From Halococcoides cellulosivorans (GTDB taxonomy: Archaea; Halobacteriota; Halobacteria; Halobacteriales; Haloarculaceae): 64,000 nt of DNA. Below, piece by piece: positions 18,102-28,063 of the stretch (within the stretch, counting starts at the first letter, position 1; each line of letters begins with the position of its first letter). The stretch is taken from contig NZ_CP028858.1 of NCBI RefSeq assembly GCF_003058365.1, positions 744,001 to 808,000 of the forward strand, given 5' to 3'. The notes beneath the pieces are model-generated. The model saw only the letters and a program-made list of their open reading frames with translations, did no database searches and was not told where the DNA came from. Made by a program: the position numbers and the translations under genes.

Positions 18102-21100
18102 GATTTTGGGGCACTCCGTGCTCGGCCACGTGCCTTCGGTGAGTCGAAGACACTCGGGCCAACGCGAACCGGAATTCGGACGTCGGGATCAGTGGGGTCG
18201 GGCCGCTCGCTCACGCCGACACGGATCGACTCGTCGTCGGACACGAGTTGTACGTGAGACTGGTTGGCGGCAACCGACAACGAGTCGTGTGGTCGGGTCG
18301 CGCGGGCCCTGTCGAGGACCAGGTCGACAGGTGCGCCGTTCCGGAGTTCGCTCGAGATCGCGCCACGGAGGTTGTTCGACACGACACCTGGCAGCACCAC
18401 CGCTCCGTCGTCACGAATTCGGCGCACGGGCACCTCGACGGACCTGTTCGAACGGTTCACGGGCAGGAACACCGTGGAGACCGTCTGGTCAGTGTCGTTT
18501 GCAACCAGGCTGAACCTGAGCCAGTCGAGTTCCTGATCGTCGCTCTGGAACCGGTAGTACTCTTCAGCGACGAGCGTTGCTTCAGTCCCGTTGGCATCCT
18601 CATTGAGGGTGACGGCACCGCGCGGAACGCGGTCCGGGACAGCAGCACGCGGGCCAGGAGTATGGCCGTCACGCGGATCGAACACGTCGATTGCTGCGAC
18701 CGGCGTATCGAGCCTGCCCACGCCGACGGGACTCGTCGTCGCGACATCGACCGGCGCCGTATACCCGTACTCGCTGGCTTGGCGATCCTTCCCCAACCGG
18801 AACTCGAACTCGAGGGCGTCCGAGGGGCTCATGTGCCGCCCGAAGCTCGTCGCAGCGACGTCATCGATCTCAAGCACGACTGTCCCCTCGTCGATGTCAA
18901 CGTCAAATTCGTCGGATCCGAGTTTTACCCGTTTGCCGGCGTGTCCGGAGGGGGTGTCGTGTTTGGTGCCCTCAACGATCCAGACCTTGGTCTGTTTCTG
19001 GGGGTTGTTTCCTTTGTAGGACCACCCATCAGGGATCTCAGAGCGAACGTGGATCTGCTCGGTCGGCACGTCGTGGGTATTGTCCACCACGTCGACAGTC
19101 ACACGCTGCGTGCTGGCCCCCTGGCGCATCGCGACCTGCCGCTCGGGATGGAACTCGGCACTGGCATCGACGCTCGGACCGTGGGCTTCGACCGAGACAT
19201 CGACTGAGGCGTTCTCCGGAGCGGGCACAACGTAGTCGTCGTCCACGTCGACCGGGTACTCGAAGTGGCGCCCGTACCGGGTTAGCGGCTCCACGTTCAC
19301 GGTGCCATCGTAGCTCCCTTCCTGAATCCCTTCCTCGGGAACAGCGACCGTCGTCGTCAGGGTCGTCTGCTCTCCGCGGTCCAGCGATTCGACGAACTGT
19401 GGCGGAGTGACGTTCAGTCGCGTCACGTTCCCGTCGACGACCGGTTGGACGTCGCGCAGGGGCACGTTCGAACTCTCGTCGTTCCTCACTGTGACGTTCA
19501 CGTCGACGGCGGTCGTCGTCGAGAGGTGCGTGCGGCGGTCGGTCGTCGTGGCCTCCCAGCGCACAGTCGGTAACACGTCGACGCGGACCTGGACCGTCTC
19601 GCTGACCTGGCCAGTGGTTCCCTCAGCTGTAACCGTCACGTTCGCGGTGTAAGATCCAACCGGTGTCCCACCGGGGACGTCGACGTCGATCGAACCGTTG
19701 TGCCACTCGGTCGGTGCCAGCGTGTCGGCGTCTTCGTAGGCCACGTCGACCACCTCGGAGTCAGTGGTTGCCGAGACGTTGGTAGCCGACGAGACGCCCG
19801 TGTTGCGCACTGCAAGTCGCGTCTCGTTGCTGCCGAGTGTCCGGTGACGACCGGCGTCCCACTCGTCTGGCGTCACTGACAGCCGCGCAGTCTCGGGGGT
19901 GACGCTCCGATTGCCGGCGACAGTCTCGTTGTCCACCGCCGACGCGACGCGCGTGCCGTTCTCATCACGCGTTACTGTCTGCGTCGTCAGCGATACGTTC
20001 GCGGCTTCCGGGACCGCGGAGGCATTGACCTCGTACCGGGCGCTGTAGTTGCGCGGCAGGTAGACCTTCTTCATCGTCCCGGCGTCGATCACCGTCCCGC
20101 CGGGGACCTCATTGACGACGGTCCCGTTCGCAGTGACGCCGACCGTGCCGGCTTCGGTGTGAGCGAGCACGCCAACTCTGGGTGCGGTGAAGTTTTTGGG
20201 CGAGTTCTGATCCTTGACGCTCCCACAGGCGTTGAGTGCCGAGTTGACGTTCCCCGTGATGTTCTCACAGTCTACACGGGTATAGACATTGACACCCTGG
20301 TAGTTCTCGCTTTGGACTTTCGAGACATTAACCGAGAGCCCGTCGTCGGGAGCGCGGGGATCTTCGGTTAGACCGATTTCAACTCCCAGATCAGGATCGT
20401 AGACGGCTGTGTTGTAGTTGTTAGGCGAGATCGTAGCCTTCTGGGCCCAGCCCTCTATGCCTGTTTCCTCAGTGCTTTGGACGAGGTTGACAACATTATC
20501 ATCGGCACCGTAGACTAATAACCCCCCTTCAGTTTCTCTAAGAGATTCCTGTTCCGGCAGCGCTTCATTCGGTAAATCCCTGGCCTCGACGTAGTATGTA
20601 TCAAAGATGCTCAAATCGATCCAGTTGGATCCGTCATACTTCAGTGCCCTATGATCCGGCGAGACAGTGTCACGATCGGCAGCATATGGCAGGAACGTCT
20701 GCTCAGACTCACCCTCGTTGAGGTTCGCATCGTCGAGAGTCTTGCCAGGGACCCACCCCTCTTTCAGCTTGTGATAGGCCATGACCTGCGAGGGGTGTTC
20801 CGATCGGTAGTTCCCCGATCCCATCAGTCCGTAGAGACCGACGATCCCCTCCTCGTTTTTCGTCACTCCATAGTAGTCGTCCCAGCCGAACACGGCGTGA
20901 CCGAGTTCGTGCGCATAGGTGCCATACTTCTCTGGAGCGCCGTCACTATTTGAAGCGCCGATCTGAACGTGACGATTGCCATCGCCGATCAGCCGGCCCG
21001 GGCAGTTCCAGTCTGCGTATGGTCCCGAGGCATAGGCTCGCCCAGACCTTCTAGTTTCATCCACGAGGTATCGGCTCCCGTTGCCTTCGACCACCGTCCC

Positions 21101-22342
21101 GTTCGGGAGTGTCAGCGTTTCGTTTTCAGTGGTCCAGTAGGTCCGCGTTCCGCTCCCGGGGAACTTGCTCCGTGACCAGACGATCGCCTCGTAGTCGCCG
21201 AAGTTCACGTCGTACTCGTCGGTAATCATCGGTGCCGCGTCACAGAGAATCGCCCGCCGATCGTACGAGTAGTCGATCTCGATGACTTCGACTTCAGACC
21301 CGTTCTGAGTGAACGTCGACGTCTCTTTATCTTCTTCCGCATCGAATTTGAGGTAATTAATGGGTTCGTCAGGGAGGACGTGGTACCCATCGGAAGTATC
21401 CGCCCGAAGCGTCTCGTGGCGGAGCGAGGCGTCTCCACGGGATTCTAAGTGGAAGTACCGATTGGTCTTGAGCGCTGACTCATTGATGTCGTCGACGCTC
21501 GCGTCGGGCTGGGTCGATTCCTGCGCCTTGATCGGGATGTAGAGGAGTTCCTCGTCAGTATTTTTGAACGTGTAACGGCGGTGTTCGCTAGTGTACGTTT
21601 GCTCTCCGTCAGGTCCGTATTCGACTTTCAGGTAGTATTCGATGTCGAACTCTTCGGGATTCTTGCCGGGTCCGAGGTTGTTGATCTCAGTTTCGTATTG
21701 ACTTGAGGTCAAGACTCCATGCGACGACGAACTGAGTACTTCGACCTTTTCCTCTGTCGACCCGTCCACGTGGCGCTTGTACACCAGTGAGACTTGCGTT
21801 GCGCCATAGAGAGATCCCATGTCCACTGTGACGGGCGAGTTACGGAGGTTCACTTCTTCGCCGTCTCGAGGACCGTCAATAGTCTCGCCGAAAGACACAG
21901 TGTACTCAGCGCTTTGCACGACAGTCTCTTGGCCGTAGTCCGCCTCGACATCGAATTCGACCGTGTAGCCTGCAGGAAAGCCGGGGAGTTCGGCAGCATA
22001 TGTTGAGCCTTCTTTCTCCATTTCAATGGTTCCCTCCGGCGGCCAGTTGACTCGCGGTCCTGAGACACGAGAGCTCTCGGGCGACTGCTGGGCTAGTTCA
22101 CCGCTCTGGTTGTAGGCCGTGTACGAGAGATTAACCGCTTCAATGCTCTCTTCGTCGCTGACCTCGGCTTTCACCGTCGCATTTTGGCCCGGACTGACTC
22201 CGGACTTGAGTGTGTCCGCATTCACAATGTCGACCTCGCGGTCGGGACCGTTCTCACCAGTTCCGCCCCCAGTACTGCTACAGCCTGCAAGTGTGAGCAT
22301 GAGGGCTACGAGGATGATTCCTAAGACCCGTCTCGATACCAT
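18098..22342 (-). CDS. giant lipoprotein metalloprotease, M6-like, with Ig/CARDB-like repeats
   Basis: A 1414-aa exported lipoprotein. The signal peptide ends at LAGC with Cys21. The zinc motif is HELGHAVFGWDDYYG: His478, Glu479, His482, with Asp488 or Asp489 as likely third ligand. It is followed by GLYGLMGSGNYR, which resembles the Met-turn of M6 (immune inhibitor A-type) peptidases. Before it are beta-rich domains, and after it come several beta-sandwich modules of the CARDB/NEW3 type (repeats like VTVTAEGTTGQVSETVQVRVD). It is probably a cell-surface protease. It heads a transcript with the two propeller lipoproteins. An AT-rich TATA element 25 bp before ATG supports the start. Confidence 0.87.
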   Translation of the reverse strand: MVSRRVLGIILVALMLTLAGCSSTGGGTGENGPDREVDIVNADTLKSGVSPGQNATVKAEVSDEESIEAVNLSYTAYNQSGELAQQSPESSRVSGPRVNWPPEGTIEMEKEGSTYAAELPGFPAGYTVEFDVEADYGQETVVQSAEYTVSFGETIDGPRDGEEVNLRNSPVTVDMGSLYGATQVSLVYKRHVDGSTEEKVEVLSSSSHGVLTSSQYETEINNLGPGKNPEEFDIEYYLKVEYGPDGEQTYTSEHRRYTFKNTDEELLYIPIKAQESTQPDASVDDINESALKTNRYFHLESRGDASLRHETLRADTSDGYHVLPDEPINYLKFDAEEDKETSTFTQNGSEVEVIEIDYSYDRRAILCDAAPMITDEYDVNFGDYEAIVWSRSKFPGSGTRTYWTTENETLTLPNGTVVEGNGSRYLVDETRRSGRAYASGPYADWNCPGRLIGDGNRHVQIGASNSDGAPEKYGTYAHELGHAVFGWDDYYGVTKNEEGIVGLYGLMGSGNYRSEHPSQVMAYHKLKEGWVPGKTLDDANLNEGESEQTFLPYAADRDTVSPDHRALKYDGSNWIDLSIFDTYYVEARDLPNEALPEQESLRETEGGLLVYGADDNVVNLVQSTEETGIEGWAQKATISPNNYNTAVYDPDLGVEIGLTEDPRAPDDGLSVNVSKVQSENYQGVNVYTRVDCENITGNVNSALNACGSVKDQNSPKNFTAPRVGVLAHTEAGTVGVTANGTVVNEVPGGTVIDAGTMKKVYLPRNYSARYEVNASAVPEAANVSLTTQTVTRDENGTRVASAVDNETVAGNRSVTPETARLSVTPDEWDAGRHRTLGSNETRLAVRNTGVSSATNVSATTDSEVVDVAYEDADTLAPTEWHNGSIDVDVPGGTPVGSYTANVTVTAEGTTGQVSETVQVRVDVLPTVRWEATTTDRRTHLSTTTAVDVNVTVRNDESSNVPLRDVQPVVDGNVTRLNVTPPQFVESLDRGEQTTLTTTVAVPEEGIQEGSYDGTVNVEPLTRYGRHFEYPVDVDDDYVVPAPENASVDVSVEAHGPSVDASAEFHPERQVAMRQGASTQRVTVDVVDNTHDVPTEQIHVRSEIPDGWSYKGNNPQKQTKVWIVEGTKHDTPSGHAGKRVKLGSDEFDVDIDEGTVVLEIDDVAATSFGRHMSPSDALEFEFRLGKDRQASEYGYTAPVDVATTSPVGVGRLDTPVAAIDVFDPRDGHTPGPRAAVPDRVPRGAVTLNEDANGTEATLVAEEYYRFQSDDQELDWLRFSLVANDTDQTVSTVFLPVNRSNRSVEVPVRRIRDDGAVVLPGVVSNNLRGAISSELRNGAPVDLVLDRARATRPHDSLSVAANQSHVQLVSDDESIRVGVSERPDPTDPDVRIPVRVGPSVFDSPKARGRARSAPKS

Positions 22343-22362
22343 ATTTTTAGTGGTGTGTATCC

Positions 22363-22371
22363 ATTAATTAA
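22363..22371 (-). promoter_or_regulatory. TATA element of the metalloprotease operon
   Basis: attaattaa (read TTAATTAAT on the coding strand) is centred about 25 bp before the ATG at 22342, so transcription would begin at or near the start codon. Confidence 0.55.
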
Positions 22372-22617
22372 GTTTATGAAGTCCGGACACGGTCTTCTGG
22401 CTCAGGACGGCCGGACCTGAGTCATCCGATTTTGGATCCAAGGCGGTCGGGTCGCTCAAATTGCTCCGTGCCTCCACGCCGCTACAGGTCGGACGCGTTC
22501 GCGGTTGACTTCGAGGCCCTCTACGCGTCCGGTGACTTGACCATCACTGTCGAACGAGTGGACGAATCCTGAGACTAGCCCGCCTCGAAAAGAGCGAGGA
22601 GCCCTGACTATGGCCGA

Positions 22618-22860
22618 AGGTGTCCACTTCTGAAGCCAGAGCCAGGCGTATCGGAGCCAGTTGCCCGCCGCCATCGCCTCGCGGTGGTAGATGCGTTTTG
22701 CGCCCATATCGGCGTCACCGACACGGTCCGTGACCGAGCTTTCGCGGGAGAGGCGATTCGCGGTCGGCCTCCGAGTCTTTTCGAAGTGCGTGACGCCGTC
22801 CTCGACGGGACAATGGCACTCCAATACGAGCGCGATCCACCGACCGACGAGCAACACCGG
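22618..22860 (-). pseudogene. fragment of the channel gene linker region
   Basis: The minus strand encodes EDGVTHFEK..., SVTDRVGDADMGAKRIYHREAM and NWLRYAWLWLQKWT, matching the helical linker and first part of the pore module of the channel genes at 12094 and 14000. Homology stops right after the TrpGlnLysTrp segment and no pore follows. It is a third scattered fragment of the same gene, 8 kb from the array. The rest of the 604-base gap (22343-22946) shows no other gene. Confidence 0.75.
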
Positions 22861-22946
22861 GAGAACGGAATCGACTCCGCGGACACCACGACCGGCGACT
22901 GGGCTCTGGCCGAATGGTTTTCCGCCAGTGTCGCCAATCCAATCAC

Positions 22947-23192
22947 ATGGCCACTCGGACCCGCGACGATTCCGACGACGAGGGGGTGGAGTTCATCCAC
23001 GATGACGACGGGTCGATCACCGCCCGTGACACGGAGACTGGAGTGGCCTCGTTCGGTGAGACGAAAGCAGAGGCGTTGCGGATGCTCGCCGAGGCGTTGA
23101 CACTCCACGAGGGCGGTGGGGAACCCGTGACCGACGAGGACCTCGAAGACTGGGGGCTCGATCCCGACGGGCACGCTGCAGTCGATCGCTGA
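22947..23192 (+). CDS. hicB: HicB-family antitoxin, probably orphan
   Basis: An 81-aa protein with the haloarchaeal HicB pattern: an acidic N-terminus, DDDGSITARDTETGVASFG and KAEALRMLAEALTLHEGGG, the partial RNase-H-like fold of HicB. The ATG at 22947 gives the usual start MATRTRDDSDDEG. The C-terminus after GLDPDG departs from the family as I remember it. Downstream lies only the tail of a hicA gene, so a deletion seems to have removed the end of hicB and most of hicA. HicB without its toxin may still regulate transcription. Confidence 0.82.
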   Translation: MATRTRDDSDDEGVEFIHDDDGSITARDTETGVASFGETKAEALRMLAEALTLHEGGGEPVTDEDLEDWGLDPDGHAAVDR

Positions 23193-23250
23193 TCAGTGCG
23201 GTGCCGACGACTTTCACGAGTGGTGCCGGTGGATCGACGAGCACTGCTGA
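23191..23250 (+). pseudogene. hicA: 3' remnant of hicA toxin gene
   Basis: Starting within the HicB stop codon, one frame reads DQCGADDFHEWCRWIDEHC and then TGA at 23248-23250. This is the typical C-terminal end of haloarchaeal HicA toxins (family knowledge). The catalytic His and the dsRBD-like core are absent. It is far too short to be active and marks a deletion across the toxin-antitoxin junction. Confidence 0.7.
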
Positions 23251-23307
23251 TGGCCCACGGAATACGGGACAGTCCGCTTCGACACATAGCGCGTCGCACC
23301 GACTCGG

Positions 23308-23739
23308 TCACTCCGGACGCGGCATCGATTCGAGGTCGCGAATCTCGCTGGTCTTCTCGATGCGGTCGTACTGGCGTCGCCAGGCTGCGACCGGGAAGAG
23401 GTCGTTCCGATCGAACAGCGCCCGCGCCGCGTCGGTGATCGCGTAGAAGGTATAGGGATACCCGCGGACGCGCTCACCGGGTTCGACGACCCGCTGTTCG
23501 ACGACGCCGACGTCCTGGAGGATCCCGAGATGGCGACGGATCGCGTCGGTCCCGAGACTCGGATTCGTATAGTCGAGTTCCGCGACGCTCGGCGCGCCCG
23601 CTGGGTGGCCGACGATGTCGGCGATCAGATTCGCGCGTGTGTCGTCGGTGGCCCGCTGCAGCGCCAGCCAGGTGTCGAACTCGTCGGTGGCCCCCGTCGG
23701 GGTGGCGTCGCCACCGGTCCGCGTCGCGCCAGGGTGCAT
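23308..23739 (-). CDS. winged-helix transcriptional regulator (ArsR-like, haloarchaeal)
   Basis: A 143-aa protein. The helix-turn-helix lies around 'ATDDTRANLIADIVGHP' and 'SVAELDYTNPSLGTDAIRRHL', and a wing strand is GYPYTFYAITDAARALFDRN. The order matches haloarchaeal ArsR-like regulators. I chose ATG 23739 because a TATA-like element (tttatgg on the coding strand, near 23764-23770) lies 27 bp upstream; longer frames up to 23847 would read through four operator-like repeats. It is divergent from the unknown gene at 23891, which it may regulate. Confidence 0.8.
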   Translation of the reverse strand: MHPGATRTGGDATPTGATDEFDTWLALQRATDDTRANLIADIVGHPAGAPSVAELDYTNPSLGTDAIRRHLGILQDVGVVEQRVVEPGERVRGYPYTFYAITDAARALFDRNDLFPVAAWRRQYDRIEKTSEIRDLESMPRPE

Positions 23740-23798
23740 GCGAATCGATACGGCCGTCGCCACCATAAACACTCGGTCCTCAGCATCGATCGATTCTT

Positions 23799-23846
23799 CG
23801 ACTGGTTCCTCAACTGATTCCGCAACTAGTTCCACAACCAGTTTCA
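23799..23846. promoter_or_regulatory. four tandem 12-bp repeats, candidate operator
   Basis: Four 12-mers follow each other without gaps: cgactggttcct, caactgattccg, caactagttcca and caaccagtttca. The core is AAC(T/C)(A/G)GTT, a near dyad; the third copy has the perfect palindrome AACTAGTT. They lie between the divergent regulator (start 23739) and the gene at 23891, just beyond the regulator's TATA element. Autoregulation and control of the neighbour are likely but untested. Confidence 0.6.
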
Positions 23847-23890
23847 CATCCCATACCTATACCCCTCCCCCGTCACACCCTCCGAGTCGT

Positions 23891-24553
23891 ATGCTGAACG
23901 ACGGGGACGCCGGGGGCGAAGGGGCGAGCGACGAGACGGAGCCAGACGACCCTGGGTCCGACGAGACGGAGACCGACGCGGACTACATCGACGGCGTCGA
24001 TCGAAGCGCGGTCGTCACGGACGACCAGCTCTCGGTCACCCCACACCAACACGAGCGGCTGAAAGACGCGCTCCACGGTCACGACCGGTTCGACGACCTC
24101 GCCCGCGCTGCCACCACGTATCTGGTCGTCGGGAGCGGCGCTGCCGACGGGCCGGGCCGCCGGCGACGACAGGTCTGCCGACAGCTGGACGAGCGGCCGA
24201 TGGCCGCAGCGGTCCGCCTCGAAACGTTCGGACTCACCGACGACGATATCGACCTCTGGGCCCCGGCGTTCGATATCCTCTCGGCGATGGCCTCGCACGT
24301 CGTCGGCGTCCTCGAAGACTTCGACGGCGGGCACGTCTGGGAACTCGGCTATCTGTACCACCACCAGCGCCACGTCCGCGACGTGCTCTGGTTGCTCAAA
24401 CGGATCTACGAGACCGACGCGGAGATGCGCGAGCAGTACGACAACGGGATGGCGGCCTCACATCTGGCCGCGCTCGAAGCGGCGGCCGGCGACAACGTTC
24501 TCACCTGGTCCGACGAGGACGACCTGCCCGATGCGGTCCGCGAGATTCCGTGA
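23891..24553 (+). CDS. conserved haloarchaeal protein, unknown function
   Basis: A 220-aa protein. After an acidic disordered N-terminus (about 40 residues) comes a folded domain with YLVVGSGAADGPGRRRRQVCRQ, a helix LDERPMAAAVRLETFGL, and AMASHVVGVLEDFDGGHVWELGYLY. The last motif (acidic strand, Gly-Gly, Glu-x-Gly) recalls nucleoside deoxyribosyltransferase or TIR-like nucleotide folds, but this is only a visual likeness. It is divergent from the HTH gene and shares the 12-bp repeat region with it. Confidence 0.72.
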   Translation: MLNDGDAGGEGASDETEPDDPGSDETETDADYIDGVDRSAVVTDDQLSVTPHQHERLKDALHGHDRFDDLARAATTYLVVGSGAADGPGRRRRQVCRQLDERPMAAAVRLETFGLTDDDIDLWAPAFDILSAMASHVVGVLEDFDGGHVWELGYLYHHQRHVRDVLWLLKRIYETDAEMREQYDNGMAASHLAALEAAAGDNVLTWSDEDDLPDAVREIP

Positions 24554-24667
24554 GCGGGTCGTTCCCCTTGCCCCCGAGGGTGTCGTCCCTGCCTGCTCGC
24601 GCACATTTTCCGCTTGGCGAACCTTCATGATCGATCCATCGATTTGTCGGCTGGAGGCTGTCACCAC

Positions 24668-26662
<1,995 letters not shown>

Positions 26663-26713
26663 CCCCCCTGCCGTCACCCGAACCTTCAGGGCAGCTCCCG
26701 ATCATCCGGTCTT

Positions 26714-27595
26714 GTGAAGCGCACGCTCGCTCTCCTCGCGATCGTCGTCCTCGCGGGCTGTACGGTCTCGGTCTCGCCCGGCGAGACGCCCACGGCTCAG
26801 CCCACCATCCCGTCCGATCGGACGACCGTCACCGTCGAGCGCGTCGTCGACGGCGACACCCTCGAAGTCACCTATGCCGACGGAACGCCCGACACGTTGC
26901 GCCTGCTCGGCGTCGACACCCCCGAGGTCCACGTCGGCGTCGACCCGGCGGAGTTCCCGGGCGTCCCAGACGACCGCGCGGGGCGGGCCTGGCTCAGTTC
27001 GTGGGGGACGAACGCGACCCAGTACGTCGAATCGCGCGTCGCGAATAGGAGGGTCGAGATCGTCGTCGGTGGCGACCGACGTGGCTCCTACGGCCGCCTG
27101 CTCGTCTACGTCTACGTGGACGACGCGATGCTCAACCGCGAGTTACTCCGGGAGGGCTACGCCCGACTCTATGATTCGGAGTTCGAGTACCGCGACGGGT
27201 TTGCCGATCTGGAGCGTGAGGCCCGCGACGCGGGCGTCGGCGTCTGGGGGTTCGAGGAATCGACCACGCCGCTGCAGGTCACCGAGATCCACGCCGACGC
27301 CGCGGGTGACGACCGCGAGAATCTGAACGACGAGTACGTCGTCCTGGCGAACGCGGGCAACGAGACGCTGGATCTGTCGGGCTGGGAACTGAGCGACGAA
27401 AGCGGGAAAACCTACGTGTTCCCCGACGGCGTGGTGCTCGATCCCGGTGACAGCGTGACGCTATTTACCGGGTCGGGCGTCGATTCCGAGGGCGAACGCT
27501 ACTGGGGGCGCGATTCGCCGGTCTGGAACAACGCTGGCGACACGGTGATCGTCGAGACCAGCGATGGCGCGATCGCTGCGGCGGAGTTGTATTGA
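26714..27595 (+). CDS. lipoprotein thermonuclease (SNase) with lamin-tail domain
   Basis: A 293-aa exported nuclease. A GTG start gives the signal peptide MKRTLALLAIVVLAGC with Cys16 as lipid anchor, then a Pro/Thr linker. The SNase domain spans about 40-180: RVVDGDTLEVTY, LRLLGVDTPEVHVG (catalytic Arg and acidic metal ligands) and RGSYGRLLVYVYVD (second catalytic Arg). The C-terminal about 100 residues form a lamin-tail (LTD) fold: VTEIHADAAG ... DEYVVLANAGNETLDLSGW. It likely degrades extracellular nucleic acid. The start is duplicated as a stub at 13806. Confidence 0.9.
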   Translation: MKRTLALLAIVVLAGCTVSVSPGETPTAQPTIPSDRTTVTVERVVDGDTLEVTYADGTPDTLRLLGVDTPEVHVGVDPAEFPGVPDDRAGRAWLSSWGTNATQYVESRVANRRVEIVVGGDRRGSYGRLLVYVYVDDAMLNRELLREGYARLYDSEFEYRDGFADLEREARDAGVGVWGFEESTTPLQVTEIHADAAGDDRENLNDEYVVLANAGNETLDLSGWELSDESGKTYVFPDGVVLDPGDSVTLFTGSGVDSEGERYWGRDSPVWNNAGDTVIVETSDGAIAAAELY

Positions 27596-27691
27596 CGTTC
27601 GGGTTCCGCCGCGATCGGTGTCGTGTTGTCCCCGTATCGCCCGGACTACCGTCACCCACGTGGTCTTGTGTGTGCCCGCACTATCTTGTGT

Positions 27692-28063
27692 ATGACCACG
27701 ATCACTCCGGCGGACGTCCCGACCTACGAAACCCGGGCCGAGGGGCGCTCGCTCTGGACGGATCTGGCCGACCAGTCTCGCCCGACGATCGCGATCCGGA
27801 ACGGCGAACGCGGGTTCGTCGTCCGGTACGATCTGGCTCACCTCGACCGATCGCTCACCGAGGACGCGCTCCGGACGCTGAGAGCGCGACTCCGAGAGCG
27901 GCGCGCGCCGGCGGGTGGGCTGGATCCGATCTCCGAGAGTGTCGGTCTGGGTGGTGAAATGGGCCAGATCGCTGGCGAGATCCACGCCGACACCGACGCC
28001 GCGGCCCGCGACCTGGCCGTGGAGATCGCCGGCCTCGTCACAGATTCCGACAACTGGGCGTGA
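27692..28063 (+). CDS. conserved hypothetical protein
   Basis: A 123-aa soluble acidic protein without recognisable domain. It reads as a small alpha/beta domain: a strand RPTIAIRNGERGFVVRYDL and a helix LTEDALRTLRARLRERRAP. The GC pattern and acidic composition look like a real haloarchaeal gene. Right after its stop the sequence enters the hairpin tract. I do not know its function. Confidence 0.65.
   Translation: MTTITPADVPTYETRAEGRSLWTDLADQSRPTIAIRNGERGFVVRYDLAHLDRSLTEDALRTLRARLRERRAPAGGLDPISESVGLGGEMGQIAGEIHADTDAAARDLAVEIAGLVTDSDNWA

Noticed and set aside
23740-23847. N-terminal extension of the HTH regulator
   Set aside because: It would translate the four 12-bp repeats into Val/Glu repeats, and a TATA element lies downstream of it, 27 bp before the ATG at 23739.
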